Below, piece after piece: positions 37,258-45,835 of a stretch of DNA of 64,000 nucleotides. Source of the DNA: Micromonospora arida. GTDB lineage: Bacteria > Actinomycetota > Actinomycetes > Mycobacteriales > Micromonosporaceae. A program made the translations under genes and the position numbers. The stretch is from the NCBI RefSeq assembly GCF_003857035.1, contig NZ_QGSY01000230.1:82759-146758 (forward strand). Direction: 5' to 3'. The notes under the pieces are model-generated. The model worked only from the letters and a program-made list of their open reading frames with translations. It ran no database searches and was not told the origin of the DNA. Numbering within the stretch: the stretch's first letter is position 1; each line of letters starts with the position of its first letter.

Positions 37258-38829
37258 GTGACTACTAGCGCCACGGCCCCGACCGGAGCAACCCCACCCG
37301 GAAAGACCCCACCAGCTCTGGCCGTCCCCGCCCGCTCATCCTTGCGCGGCTCCCGCTCGGTGACCCTGATCGCCATGTGCCTGGGCGCGATGATCACGTT
37401 CCTGCAGATCACCGCGACGGTCTCCGCGTTGACCACGATCCAGCAGGACCTGCGGGTCGACCCCACCACTCTGGTCTGGATCCCCAGCGCCTACACCCTG
37501 ATGGTGGCGAGCGTCGTGCTGTCCGCGGCCACCCTGGGCAGTCGCTACGGGCGTAAGCGCATGTTCGGTGCCGGGGTCGTCGCGATGATCATCGGCGCAG
37601 CCGTCGTGGCTGGCGCTCCGACCGTCGCGTGGGTGATCGTCGGGCAGTTGGTCGCCGGCCTCGGCGGGGCCCTGATCCTGCCGAACAGTCTGGCGATCCT
37701 CGGCGCGACCTTCACCGATCCGCACCGCCGGACCGAGGTCATCACCGCGTGGTCGGCGGCGTCCGGCATCGGCCTCGCGATCGGCCCACTCATCGCCGGC
37801 TTCCTGCTGCGGCACCACCAGTGGCACAGCGTCTACCTGTCGACGATCGCGCTGGGGCTGGTCACCCTCGTCGTCGCCGTCGTCGGGGTGGCCGAGTCTC
37901 GGCCGAGCGCCGCCCGACTCGACGTGCCCGGCCTGCTGCTGGGCACCGTCGCCATCGCGGCCGCCGTCTACGCGCTGATCCAGGGCGGCAAGACCGGCTA
38001 CACCAGCCCGGTGGTGTCGACGGCCTGGGTCGTCGCGGTTGTCGCACTTGTCATGTTCGTCCTGGTTGAGCTGCGGGCCAGCGCGCCAATGCTCGACGTG
38101 CGGCTGTTCCGGTCCGCGTCGTTCAGCGCTGTCATGGTCGTCGGCGCGGTGTCGCTGTTCGGTTTCACCGGCGTGGCGATCCTGCTGGTCCTCTTCCACG
38201 AACGTGCCCAGGCGCTCAGCCCGCTGGACACCGGCTGGCGGATGCTGGTGCTCTTCGGCGCGTACGTGCTGGTCGCCTTCAATGCCGGGCGCGCGATTCG
38301 TCGTACCGGATTCAAGGCGCCGTTGACCCTCGGCCTGGTCCTCGGTGCGGTGGCCAGCTTCGCGCTGGCGAACCAGGGGCCGACCACGTCGTTCGGTGAC
38401 CGCTGGGCGCTGTTCGCGTTGTTCGGTGCGGCCGCCGGTCTGGTGGTGGCCCCGGCGACGGCGGCGGCGTTGGCGAGCGTCGCGCCCGCCCAGGCCGGTA
38501 TGGCCTCCGGCGCGGTCAACGCCGCCCGCCAGGTCGGCTCGGTGCTCGGCTCGTCAGTGCTCGGCACGCTCCTCACCACCACGATGGTGGCCGACCTGCC
38601 GGACCGGCTCGCCGCGCACCAGATCGGCGAACCGACCCGTACCGCCGTGCAGGCTGCGGTGGCCTCCGGCGCCAACGGCGCCCAACCGCTGCCCGACCCG
38701 GTCCGGGCGGCGATCGCGGAGGCACTGACCTCCGGTGTCCAGGCCGGGTTGCGGGTCAACGGCGTCGTTTTCCTCGTCACCGCAGTGCTGGCGCTCACCC
38801 TGATCCGCAACCGCCCGCACCAGCACTGA
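37258..38829 (+). CDS. MFS drug transporter (DHA2/EmrB-QacA type)
   Basis: A 523-aa polytopic exporter, GTG start. N-terminal segments ITFLQITATVSALTTIQQDL and SAYTLMVASVVLSAATLGSRYGRKRMFG (loop 2-3 motif A) are typical, and motif C-like GLAIGPLIAGFLLR follows. The number of hydrophobic stretches suggests 14 helices. It would export a small toxic compound using the proton gradient. The divergent HxlR regulator and the shared operator suggest induction by its substrate. Confidence 0.92.
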   Translation: MTTSATAPTGATPPGKTPPALAVPARSSLRGSRSVTLIAMCLGAMITFLQITATVSALTTIQQDLRVDPTTLVWIPSAYTLMVASVVLSAATLGSRYGRKRMFGAGVVAMIIGAAVVAGAPTVAWVIVGQLVAGLGGALILPNSLAILGATFTDPHRRTEVITAWSAASGIGLAIGPLIAGFLLRHHQWHSVYLSTIALGLVTLVVAVVGVAESRPSAARLDVPGLLLGTVAIAAAVYALIQGGKTGYTSPVVSTAWVVAVVALVMFVLVELRASAPMLDVRLFRSASFSAVMVVGAVSLFGFTGVAILLVLFHERAQALSPLDTGWRMLVLFGAYVLVAFNAGRAIRRTGFKAPLTLGLVLGAVASFALANQGPTTSFGDRWALFALFGAAAGLVVAPATAAALASVAPAQAGMASGAVNAARQVGSVLGSSVLGTLLTTTMVADLPDRLAAHQIGEPTRTAVQAAVASGANGAQPLPDPVRAAIAEALTSGVQAGLRVNGVVFLVTAVLALTLIRNRPHQH

Positions 38830-38878
38830 GGCCAGCGCGCCGACTGCGCCGATCGCCACGAAGATCAGCCGATGGCGG

Positions 38879-39286
38879 TCAACCCGTGGTCACGGCCGCG
38901 GTGACCTCGACCTCCAGCACCGCTCCGTCGAGAAAGAGCCGGCTCACCTCGACGGTGGTGCTGGCGGGCCTGGTCTGCCCGAAGTAGCGGTTACGGACGT
39001 CCGCATAGCCGGCCAGGTCACCGAGGTCGGTCATGAACGTCCGGACGTGCAGCACGTCGGCGAAGGTGGCGCCGTGCGCCGCGAGCAGCGCGCCGATCAA
39101 CTCGAAGATCCGTTCGGACTGCGTCCGCACGTCGCCGGGTGCGACCACCGCTCCGGCGTCGTCCACTCCGACCTGACCGGAGAGCATCAGCAGCGCGCCC
39201 CCTGGCAGGTCGAGGCGGGCGACGTGCGCGAACCGGTCGCCGAACGGCGCGGCGACGGTCGTCGGGTTGTCCAGGGTCAGGTTCAC
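38879..39286 (-). CDS. RidA-family protein
   Basis: A 135-aa RidA/YjgF protein. The active-site Arg is in TRPASTTVEVSRL and the Glu in VLEVEVTAAV; LSGQVGVDDAG is the usual N-terminal block. RidA enzymes hydrolyse reactive enamines and imines. Its GTG start shares one base with the stop of the dehydrogenase gene upstream, so it may clear an imine made by that enzyme. Confidence 0.9.
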   Translation of the reverse strand: MNLTLDNPTTVAAPFGDRFAHVARLDLPGGALLMLSGQVGVDDAGAVVAPGDVRTQSERIFELIGALLAAHGATFADVLHVRTFMTDLGDLAGYADVRNRYFGQTRPASTTVEVSRLFLDGAVLEVEVTAAVTTG

Positions 39287-40113
39287 TACTTCTCCTCGGA
39301 TCCGGCGGCGTCAGTGAGACGGGCGATGTCGTGCTGCGGATGGCGCGCGGTCGCCAACGCCGACGCGGCGGCGCGCAGCAGGGGTGCCGGCGCGTCGCCG
39401 AGCACGTCGAGAGCGAGTCGGGCGTCCTTGGCGGCCAGGGCGGCGGCGAACGCGGCGTCCGTGGCGGTCGCCCGGGTGACCGCGCCGCCGAGCGGCCCGG
39501 TGCCAAGTGCATCGATCGCGGTACGTCGGTCGACGCCGACTGCGTCCGCGACGGTGAGCGCGTCCGCGACCGCGGTGACAGCCGTGATCAGCGCGGTGTT
39601 GAGCACCAGCTTCAACGCGGCGCCCCGGCCGGAGCCGCCGCAGCGACGGACGGTGCCCAACGTCGCCAGCAACGAGGCGATCCGCTCGACGACCGCCTCT
39701 TCCCCGCCTGCCAACACCACGAGCTGGCCCGTCTCCGCGGCCCCGGCACTGCCGGCGACCGGAGCGTCAACCAGCGGTACTCCGGCCGGCAACAGGGTGG
39801 CCAGTTCGGCCACGGCCCGGGGGCCGATGGTGGACATGTCGATCACGGGGGTGCCCGGTCGCAGCGCCAGTGCCGCACCGGAGTCGACCAACGTGTGCCG
39901 GACGGCGACCGCATCGGTGAGCATGGTGATCACCACGTCGGCGTCCCGGACCGCCTCGGCTGGGCTGCCGGCGGCTCGCGCCCCGGCGTCGGCGAGCGGC
40001 GCCGTGCGGGCGGACGTGCGGTTCCAGACGGTGAGCCGATGCCCGGTGGCCAGCAGCCGACGGCCGATCGCGGTGCCCATCGTGCCTGTGCCCAACAGGG
40101 CGATCTCGAACAT
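39286..40113 (-). CDS. NAD(P)-dependent beta-hydroxyacid dehydrogenase-type oxidoreductase
   Basis: A 275-aa protein of the 6-phosphogluconate/3-hydroxyisobutyrate dehydrogenase family. The cofactor motif is IALLGTGTMGTAIGRRLL; VIDMSTIGP and VDAPVAGSAGAAETGQLVVLAGG are substrate-site blocks; the catalytic Lys is in GRGAALKLVLNT. It could equally be an imine reductase, a related family; the RidA partner makes that worth considering. The ATG at 40113 has a weak ribosome site. Confidence 0.88.
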   Translation of the reverse strand: MFEIALLGTGTMGTAIGRRLLATGHRLTVWNRTSARTAPLADAGARAAGSPAEAVRDADVVITMLTDAVAVRHTLVDSGAALALRPGTPVIDMSTIGPRAVAELATLLPAGVPLVDAPVAGSAGAAETGQLVVLAGGEEAVVERIASLLATLGTVRRCGGSGRGAALKLVLNTALITAVTAVADALTVADAVGVDRRTAIDALGTGPLGGAVTRATATDAAFAAALAAKDARLALDVLGDAPAPLLRAAASALATARHPQHDIARLTDAAGSEEK

Positions 40114-40192
40114 GTCGCCAACGCTAGGGCGCGGGGAGTCATGCCACCAGCGACTGTTATGCATCGCTGCCATGCTGCGGGAACATGGCACG

Positions 40193-41098
40193 ATGCAGCT
40201 GAGCACGCTCCAGGTCTTCCGTGCCGTCGCCGAGCACGGCTCCATCACGGCTGCGGCCCGCAGCCTGCGCTACACCCAGTCGGCGGTGTCCCGACAGATC
40301 GCCGCGCTGGAAGCCGAGACCGGGGCGCCGTTGCTGGACCGGTTGCCGCGCGGTGTCGCCCTGACCGAGCAGGGCCGTTGTCTGCTCGGCCACGCCGAGG
40401 CGGTGCTCGACCGGCTGGACACCGCCCGGCGGGACCTGGCGGCGCTGCGCGACCTGTCCGCCGGCCGGTTGCGGGTCGGCGCGTTCCCCACGGCGGTCGC
40501 CGCGCTTGTGCCACGTGCTCTGGCCAATTTCAAGTCCGAGCATCCCGAGGTGGCCCTGTCGCTGGTCGAAGGGCTCACACCCGGGCTGCTGGAGCGTCTG
40601 GTCGACGGCGACGCCGACGTCGCCGTGGTGAGCGCCGCGTCGGACCAGCCGCTCGACGGCGACCAGTTCGACCTGCACCACCTCGTCGACGAGACGCTTC
40701 TGGTGGCTGTTCCCCGGACGCATCGGCTCGCCCGCCGGCGGACCATCCGCCTGCGCGACCTGGCCGACGAGTCGTTCATCGCCGGCTCGGCGACCGCTGA
40801 GGAGACCCTGCTGCGGGCGACCCTACCGGCGGGTTTTCGGCCGCGGATCGACATCGTCGCGGCCGAGTGGACCGGCAAGCTGGGCTGTGTCGCGGCCGGT
40901 CTGGGCGTCGCGCTGGTGCCGGCCCTGGCCGTACGTGCCGCTCCATCCGACCTGACCCTGCTCCGCCTGCACCCCGACGACGCCTCCGTCCGGCGGATCT
41001 TCGCCGCGACCGTCGCTGGGCGGAGCCGACCACCGGCGGTGCGGCGGTTCCTCACCCATCTGGACCGGGTGGCGGTCCTGAGCGAAGCGTGCGGGTGA
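40193..41098 (+). CDS. LysR-family transcriptional regulator
   Basis: A 301-aa LysR regulator. The helix-turn-helix is FRAVAEHGSITAAARSLRYTQSAVSRQIAALEAETG; the effector domain starts about residue 90 (GRLRVGAFPTAVAALVPRAL). It is divergent from the dehydrogenase/RidA pair with 79 bases between, so it probably controls them. An ATG seven codons earlier (40172) is also possible. Confidence 0.93.
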   Translation: MQLSTLQVFRAVAEHGSITAAARSLRYTQSAVSRQIAALEAETGAPLLDRLPRGVALTEQGRCLLGHAEAVLDRLDTARRDLAALRDLSAGRLRVGAFPTAVAALVPRALANFKSEHPEVALSLVEGLTPGLLERLVDGDADVAVVSAASDQPLDGDQFDLHHLVDETLLVAVPRTHRLARRRTIRLRDLADESFIAGSATAEETLLRATLPAGFRPRIDIVAAEWTGKLGCVAAGLGVALVPALAVRAAPSDLTLLRLHPDDASVRRIFAATVAGRSRPPAVRRFLTHLDRVAVLSEACG

Positions 41099-41124
41099 CG
41101 CGGACCACCGTGCGCGGTCCGCGT
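41098..41124. terminator. Hairpin between convergent LysR and aldo/keto reductase genes
   Basis: Perfect 9-bp stem ACGCGGACC/GGTCCGCGT (41098-41106 with 41116-41124), loop of nine bases. It begins on the last base of the LysR stop and ends eight bases before the end of the opposite gene, so it could serve both. Confidence 0.6.
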
Positions 41125-41131
41125 TCCGGCG

Positions 41132-41998
41132 TCAGCCGCCGATGGTGTCCAGCTCCTCGATGGCGTCGGTCGGCAGTTTCAGCTCGGCCGCCGCCATGTT
41201 CTCCCGCAGGTGCGCCACGCTGGAGGTGCCGGGGATCAGCACGGTGGTGGGGGAGCGCTGGAGCAGCCAGGCGAGGGCGACCTGCTGCGGTGAGGCACCC
41301 AGTCGGGCGGCCACGCCGTCGAGCGTGTCGGACTGCAACGGCGTGAACCCGCCGAGCGGGAAGAACGCCGCGAACGCGATGTTCTCCTCCGCGCACCGGT
41401 CGACCAGGGCGTCGTCCTGCCGGTTGGCGAGGTTGTAGAGGTTCTGCACGGTGACCACCGGCGCGATCGCCTGGGCCTCGGTGAGCTGGCCGAGCGTGAC
41501 GTTGCTGAGCCCGAGGTGCCGGATCAGGCCCTCCTGCCGCAGCTCCGCCAGGGCGGCGAACTGCGCACCGAGCGGCTCGCCGCTGGTGCCCTCCGCGACG
41601 CCTACCCGCAGGTTGACCACGTCGAGCACGTCCAGGCCGAGGTGTTCCAGGTTCTCCCAGACCTGGGCCTTGAGGTCGTCCGGCTCCTGAGCCGGGATCC
41701 AGGAGCGGTCGGCGCCGCGTCGCGCGCCGACCTTGGTGACCAGGTGCAAACCCTGGGGGTACGGGTGGAGCGCCTCGCGGATCAGCTCGTTGACCACCAC
41801 GGGGCCGTAGAAGTCGCTGGTGTCGATGTGCCGGACGCCCAGGTCGACGGCCTCGCGGAGCACGGCGAGCGCCTGCTCGCGGTCGCGCGGCGGGCCGAAG
41901 ACACCCGGACCGGCCAACTGCATCGCCCCGTAGCCCATCCGGCTCAGGGTGAGGCCGTCAGCGGGGGTGAGGGCACCGCCGGGAAGGTTCTCGCTCAT
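41132..41998 (-). CDS. Aldo/keto reductase
   Basis: A 288-aa (beta/alpha)8 NADPH-dependent reductase. Catalytic Asp and Tyr are in HIDTSDFYGPVVVNELI and the Lys in HLVTKVGARRG; the usual catalytic His position reads Asn in DVVNLRVG, as in a subset of actinomycete members. The C-terminal cofactor part is TVLIPGTSSVAHLRENMAA. The ATG at 41998 has AGAGGA five bases upstream. It is divergent from an XRE regulator gene. Confidence 0.92.
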   Translation of the reverse strand: MSENLPGGALTPADGLTLSRMGYGAMQLAGPGVFGPPRDREQALAVLREAVDLGVRHIDTSDFYGPVVVNELIREALHPYPQGLHLVTKVGARRGADRSWIPAQEPDDLKAQVWENLEHLGLDVLDVVNLRVGVAEGTSGEPLGAQFAALAELRQEGLIRHLGLSNVTLGQLTEAQAIAPVVTVQNLYNLANRQDDALVDRCAEENIAFAAFFPLGGFTPLQSDTLDGVAARLGASPQQVALAWLLQRSPTTVLIPGTSSVAHLRENMAAAELKLPTDAIEELDTIGG

Positions 41999-42153
41999 CT
42001 CATCCTCTGCTCGTTGTCGTCGTGACATCTGTGGCCGTGAGGAACCGGCCCGTCGACGACTGTCCGCCGGCAGTCACCCGGGCGGCAGGGCGAGCTGTTC
42101 CTGGTAGTGACACAGCCAGTCACCGGGCCGCCCGGCGATCTACCGTCGATGGC

Positions 42154-43035
42154 ATGGACGCAACGAACCCGCTCGGCGATTTCCTGCGCGCCCGCCGGGA
42201 GCAGACCCGGCCCGAGGACGTCGGGCTCGGCCCGGGCGTTGGCCTGCGCCGGGTGCCGGGGCTGCGGCGCGAGGAGGTGGCGATGCTGGCCGGTATCAGC
42301 GCCGACTACTACCTCCGATTGGAGCAGGGGCGCGAGCGGCACCCCTCGGTGCAGGTCCTCGATGCCCTCGCCGGGGTGCTGCGGCTGGATCCGGAGGCGA
42401 CCGCGTACATGATCGGGTTGAGCCGCGCGCGGTCGCGCCGGGCGTCCCGACCGGCCGCCGAGCGGGTCCCGGCCAGCATCCTGCACCTGCTGCGGCAGCT
42501 CTCCATGCCGGCCTTCGTCCAGAATCGCTACCTCGACATCCTGGCGTCGAACCCGATGGCGAGGGCGCTGTCGCCGAATCTCGCCCCGGGCGCCAACCGA
42601 CTCCTCGCGGTGTTCCTGGACGAGGCCGAGCGGGAGCTGTTCCGCGACTGGCGGCAGGCGATGCAGAGCGTCGTGGGGCAGATGCGTGCCGACTCGGGCG
42701 GCGCCACCGACGACCCACGGTTGACGGCTCTGGTGGGCGAGTTGTCAATCAAGAGCGATTGCTTTCGGCAACTCTGGGCGCGCCACGAGGTGCGTCGACG
42801 GGAGGGCATTGTCAGCCGGCTGCACCACCCTGAGGTGGGCGACCTCGACCTGTACTGCGACAAGCTCGCGGTGGCGGGTGCCGACGGGCAGCTGCTGGTG
42901 ATCTACCACGCCGAGCCCGGTACGGAGTCCGCCCGCTCGTTGGCGCTGCTCGGCTCGATCGCCGCCAGCAGTGCCGACGACGTGCCGGACAGCCTCCGAC
43001 CCGGCGACCCGGCCCGCCTCTATCCGCTGGAGTGA
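42154..43035 (+). CDS. XRE-family regulator with MmyB-like domain
   Basis: A 293-aa regulator. The helix-turn-helix is VPGLRREEVAMLAGISADYYLRLEQGR, and the C-terminal MmyB-like ligand domain includes PAFVQNRYLDILASNPMARAL, FRQLWARHEVRRREG and HPEVGDLDLYCDKLAV. Such regulators typically act on a divergent oxidoreductase gene; here that is the aldo/keto reductase, 155 bases away. Confidence 0.92.
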   Translation: MDATNPLGDFLRARREQTRPEDVGLGPGVGLRRVPGLRREEVAMLAGISADYYLRLEQGRERHPSVQVLDALAGVLRLDPEATAYMIGLSRARSRRASRPAAERVPASILHLLRQLSMPAFVQNRYLDILASNPMARALSPNLAPGANRLLAVFLDEAERELFRDWRQAMQSVVGQMRADSGGATDDPRLTALVGELSIKSDCFRQLWARHEVRRREGIVSRLHHPEVGDLDLYCDKLAVAGADGQLLVIYHAEPGTESARSLALLGSIAASSADDVPDSLRPGDPARLYPLE

Positions 43036-43049
43036 CCCGGTCAGGGCCG

Positions 43050-43550
43050 CTACGGGGTCGCCCGGGTGGGGATGTGCTCGTAGCGTTTGCGCATGGTCTC
43101 GCTGGCGGCCGGGCCGGCGGCGAACACGAAATCGGCGTCGTCGAGCGGGCGACCGGTGCTGCGGTCCACGATCACCGGGTCGGCCTCCAATCCGGTGGTC
43201 CGGTCGACGAGGATCATGCTGCGCTCGCTCGGTTCGAGGCGTGAATTACCCCAGGCGGCGAGGGCGACGATGACGGGCCGCAGGCTGCGGCCGAGGTCGG
43301 TGAGGACGTACTCGTAGCGGTCGGGCCTGGTCTGGTAACGACGACGTTCGAGCAACCCCTGACCGGTGAGGGTCTTGAGCCGGCTGGTCAGGATGCTGGA
43401 CGAGACGCCCAGGTTGGCCTGGAACTGGTCGAACCGGGTATAGCCGTCGAAGGCGTCGTGCAGGATCAACAGCGTCCACCACTCGCCCACGTGGCCCAGC
43501 GCGCTGGACAGCGGGCATTCGCGGTCCTCCAAGCGGATCTTCCCGGCCAC
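43050..43550 (-). CDS. HxlR-family transcriptional regulator
   Basis: A 166-aa winged-helix protein. The family Cys is in LEDRECPLSSALGHVGEWWTLLILHDA, followed by RFDQFQANLGVSSSILTSRLKTL and RYEYVLTDLGRSLRPVIVALAAWG. The GTG at 43550 is chosen for the GGAGAGGG about eight bases upstream. It is divergent from a SnoaL-like gene, its likely target. Confidence 0.9.
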   Translation of the reverse strand: MAGKIRLEDRECPLSSALGHVGEWWTLLILHDAFDGYTRFDQFQANLGVSSSILTSRLKTLTGQGLLERRRYQTRPDRYEYVLTDLGRSLRPVIVALAAWGNSRLEPSERSMILVDRTTGLEADPVIVDRSTGRPLDDADFVFAAGPAASETMRKRYEHIPTRATP

Positions 43551-43572
43551 AACTGTGCCCTCTCCCGAGTGG

Positions 43573-43614
43573 GTGCTAGTGTCGAAGTTAGTAGGTGCTA
43601 TTTCAGAAGTAACT
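43573..43614. promoter_or_regulatory. Control region between the second HxlR gene and the SnoaL-like gene
   Basis: A/T-rich stretch with a direct repeat GTGCTA (43573-43578 and 43595-43600, 22 bases or two helical turns apart) and an inverted pair AGTTA/TAACT (43586-43590 and 43610-43614). It lies in the 125-base divergent gap and is the likely operator and promoter site. Confidence 0.4.
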
Positions 43615-43675
43615 ATACGACGTCCAGGTGGCGTCCGCTTCATGCTGCCCGGCGACGTCCGGAAGGAGCCCAACC

Positions 43676-43996
43676 ATGACCGCACCGGCCATCATTCGTC
43701 GCTACTTCGAGCTCGCCGGCCGGCCCGACTCCGAGGACTACTTCGCCCTCTTCGCCGAGGACGCCGTGGTCGAGGACGAGTCGACCGAGCACCGGGGCAT
43801 CGCGGCCATCCGCGCGTGGCGTCGCGCCGTGCCGCTGGTGTCTTACGAGATCACCGACGTCGAGGACACTCCCGCCGGCACCGTCGTGACCGCGACCATC
43901 ACCGGCGACTTTCCCGGCAGCCCGTTCGCCGGCCTCCGGTACCGCTTCAGCGACTACGACGACACCGCGATCCGGCAGCTGCGCATCGCACCCTGA
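43676..43996 (+). CDS. SnoaL-like (NTF2 fold) small protein
   Basis: A 106-aa protein with the SnoaL/NTF2-like pattern: IIRRYFELAGRPDSEDYFALFAEDAVVEDE at the N-terminus and strands TPAGTVVTATITGDFPGS and GLRYRFSDYDDTAIRQLRI. The family includes isomerases, dehydratases and ligand-binding proteins; no activity can be assigned. GGAAGGAG lies about eight bases before the ATG. It is divergent from the HxlR gene. Confidence 0.85.
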   Translation: MTAPAIIRRYFELAGRPDSEDYFALFAEDAVVEDESTEHRGIAAIRAWRRAVPLVSYEITDVEDTPAGTVVTATITGDFPGSPFAGLRYRFSDYDDTAIRQLRIAP

Positions 43997-44166
43997 CGGC
44001 CGCGTCGCACCCTGGCCGACGCGTTGGCTGCCCAGACCCACCAGATGGCCATCAGCAGCACCGCGGCCTCGAAGGCCACCACCCAGTCGAGGCGCTGCGC
44101 CAGGGTTTGTGAAGTCAGAGCGAGTGCGGCGACGAACACCAGCTCCGGACCCTCAATGCTGGTGAG
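43954..44166 (-). pseudogene. Remnant of a low-temperature requirement protein A (LtrA) gene
   Basis: The minus strand reads GPELVFVAALALTSQTLAQ followed by LDWVVAFEAAVLLMAIWWVWAAN. This resembles the first two membrane helices of LtrA-like proteins (pattern FDLVFV then an aliphatic helix ending WWxW). After that the frame turns into a basic tail and stops inside the end of the SnoaL-like gene. The remaining 300 or more residues of a normal LtrA are absent, so this is a short fragment. The match is by pattern only. Confidence 0.4.
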
Positions 44167-44545
44167 ATTTTGGCGGTAACTTAGGCAAAGCCGGTGTGCC
44201 GGCCTCGTTGAGGTGCCGGATCCAGGCCGCTGGGCGGCACCTTCCGACCGGTCCGGCTACCCGTGCGTGTGCAGCCGCACGGCACGAGGGCGTACGGTGA
44301 ACATGTCGCCCGGGACCCCGGTGGCCGCCAGACGCCCGTCGCCACCAGCCCAACAGGGGCGCTACCGAACGTCATCCCCGTCGCCGCGACTCGCTGGTCG
44401 TGTTGGCCGATCGCCGACCACGTCCCGGCCGTCGGTTTCGCCCGTCATCGCGGTCGGAACGGTTGGTGGTCCGGATCCACCTGCGCGTGCACGTCACTGT
44501 CGGTGCGAATGATCGTTTTGAACACCTTAACCAGGGGAGCGCCAG
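44167..44545. other. Region without a recognised gene
   Basis: No frame here has family-like sequence or a good start. It lies between the LtrA remnant and the glycosyltransferase operon and must hold that operon's promoter. The last part (GTTTTGAACACC at about 44515) is A/T-rich and could be promoter DNA. Confidence 0.4.
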
Positions 44546-44719
44546 ATGAGAATCGCCAGAGATCGGATCGTTGCCGCACTTCGCGACCGGGGTCAGCAGG
44601 CCCGCGCCGACTGGGTTGAGCGCGAGCTGCCGGAGCGCGTGGACCCGGCCAAGCACACCGGGCTGCTCGCCACCCTGAACCTCAACCCAGCTGATCTCGT
44701 CGACGCGTCATCCCCTTGA
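44546..44719 (+). CDS. Conserved-looking 57-aa protein heading the glycosyltransferase operon
   Basis: A 57-residue soluble, charged protein (MRIARDRIVAALRDRGQQA, then ADWVERELPERVDP, ending DLVDASSP), probably two or three helices. AGGGGAG sits seven bases before the ATG. Its TGA overlaps the TTG start of the first glycosyltransferase (TTGA), so it is translated with that gene. No domain is recognised. It may be a small partner or stabiliser of the operon enzymes. Confidence 0.7.
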   Translation: MRIARDRIVAALRDRGQQARADWVERELPERVDPAKHTGLLATLNLNPADLVDASSP

Positions 44720-45720
44720 GGGTTGCGCTGCTCGGACCGGTCGCCTGGCGTACGCCCCCACATCACTACGGCCCGTGGGAGCAGGTGACCGGCTTGCTCG
44801 CCGACGGGCTGGTCAGCCGCGGGATCGACGTGACGCTCTTCGCGACACTGGACTCCGTCACGTCCGCTCAGCTCGACGGAGTCTGCCCACGGGGGTACGC
44901 GGACGACCCGGACCTGGACGGTCGGGTGTGGGAGGCGATGCACGTCTCCCACGCGATGGCCCGCTCGGCGCAGTTCGACCTGGTACACAGTCACCTGGAC
45001 TGGCTGCCCCTGGCGTTCGCGGAACACTGCCGCGCGCCGTTGCTGACCACAGTGCACGGTTTTTCCGGCGCGGGGATCCTGCCCGCCTATGGCCGAGCCC
45101 GCTCGTCGTACGTGTCGATCTCCGACGCCGACCGGGCACCGGAGCTCGACTACGTGGCCACGGTCTACCACGGCGTCGATGTCGCCGGACTGCCGTTCAC
45201 CAACGAGGCCGGTCCTGGGCTGGCCGCCTTCGGCCGGATCCACCCGGACAAGGGCACCCACACCGCGATCGAGATCGCCCGCCGCGCCGGCCGGTCCCTC
45301 ACCATCTGCGGGATCGTGCAGGACGAGCGGTACTTCGCCGAACAGGTTGCCCCGCACATCGACGGCGACCAGGTCGTCTTCCTCGGGTCGGTGGGTCCGC
45401 GACAGCGTGCCGAGGTGCTGGGTGACAGCACCGCACTGCTGCACCCGATCGCCTTCGACGAGCCGTTCGGGCTGTCGGTAGTGGAATCGATGGTCTGTGG
45501 CACCCCGGTCGTCGCCTACAAGCGAGGGTCCATGCCCGAGGTCGTCGACGAAGGGATGACGGGTTTCCTCGTCTCCACCGTCGACCAGGCCGTCGAAGCG
45601 ATTACCCGGGTCGCCGGACTTGATCGGGTGGAGTGTCGGGCGCGGGCTTTGAAGCGCTTCAGCGCGGACCGGATGGTCACCGACTATCTCGCCGTCTACG
45701 ACACGCTCGTCGGCAACTGA
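44716..45720 (+). CDS. GT4-type glycosyltransferase
   Basis: A 334-aa GT-B fold enzyme. The retaining-GT motif E-x7-E is visible in DEPFGLSVVESMVCGTPVVAYKRGSMPEVV. The N-terminal donor/acceptor half starts RVALLGPVAWRTPPHHYGPWE, and HGVDVAGLPF with AAFGRIHPDKG mark the linker. The TTG start overlaps the preceding stop. Donor and acceptor are unknown; the GH130 enzyme downstream points to mannose chemistry. Confidence 0.92.
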   Translation: MRVALLGPVAWRTPPHHYGPWEQVTGLLADGLVSRGIDVTLFATLDSVTSAQLDGVCPRGYADDPDLDGRVWEAMHVSHAMARSAQFDLVHSHLDWLPLAFAEHCRAPLLTTVHGFSGAGILPAYGRARSSYVSISDADRAPELDYVATVYHGVDVAGLPFTNEAGPGLAAFGRIHPDKGTHTAIEIARRAGRSLTICGIVQDERYFAEQVAPHIDGDQVVFLGSVGPRQRAEVLGDSTALLHPIAFDEPFGLSVVESMVCGTPVVAYKRGSMPEVVDEGMTGFLVSTVDQAVEAITRVAGLDRVECRARALKRFSADRMVTDYLAVYDTLVGN

Positions 45721-45743
45721 CTGAACTGCACCGCTCTCCGTTC

Positions 45744-45768
45744 CGCCGGTCACACACGCTGACCGGCG
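45744..45768 (+). terminator. Hairpin between the two glycosyltransferase genes
   Basis: Perfect 9-bp stem CGCCGGTCA/TGACCGGCG (45744-45752 with 45760-45768) and a seven-base loop in the 115-base gap. It could partly end the first transcript or protect the upstream message. Confidence 0.5.
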
Positions 45769-45835
45769 TGCGCCGTCCCCGCGTGAGGCTCACCCGTACT
45801 CCTGCGGTGGCCGACAACCGGAAGGCCCGACGTTC

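Noticed and set aside
40114..40192. T-N11-A type LysR site in the divergent gap
   Set aside because: GCAT-N7-ATGC is present but short, and overlaps possible start codons. Too weak to list as a site.
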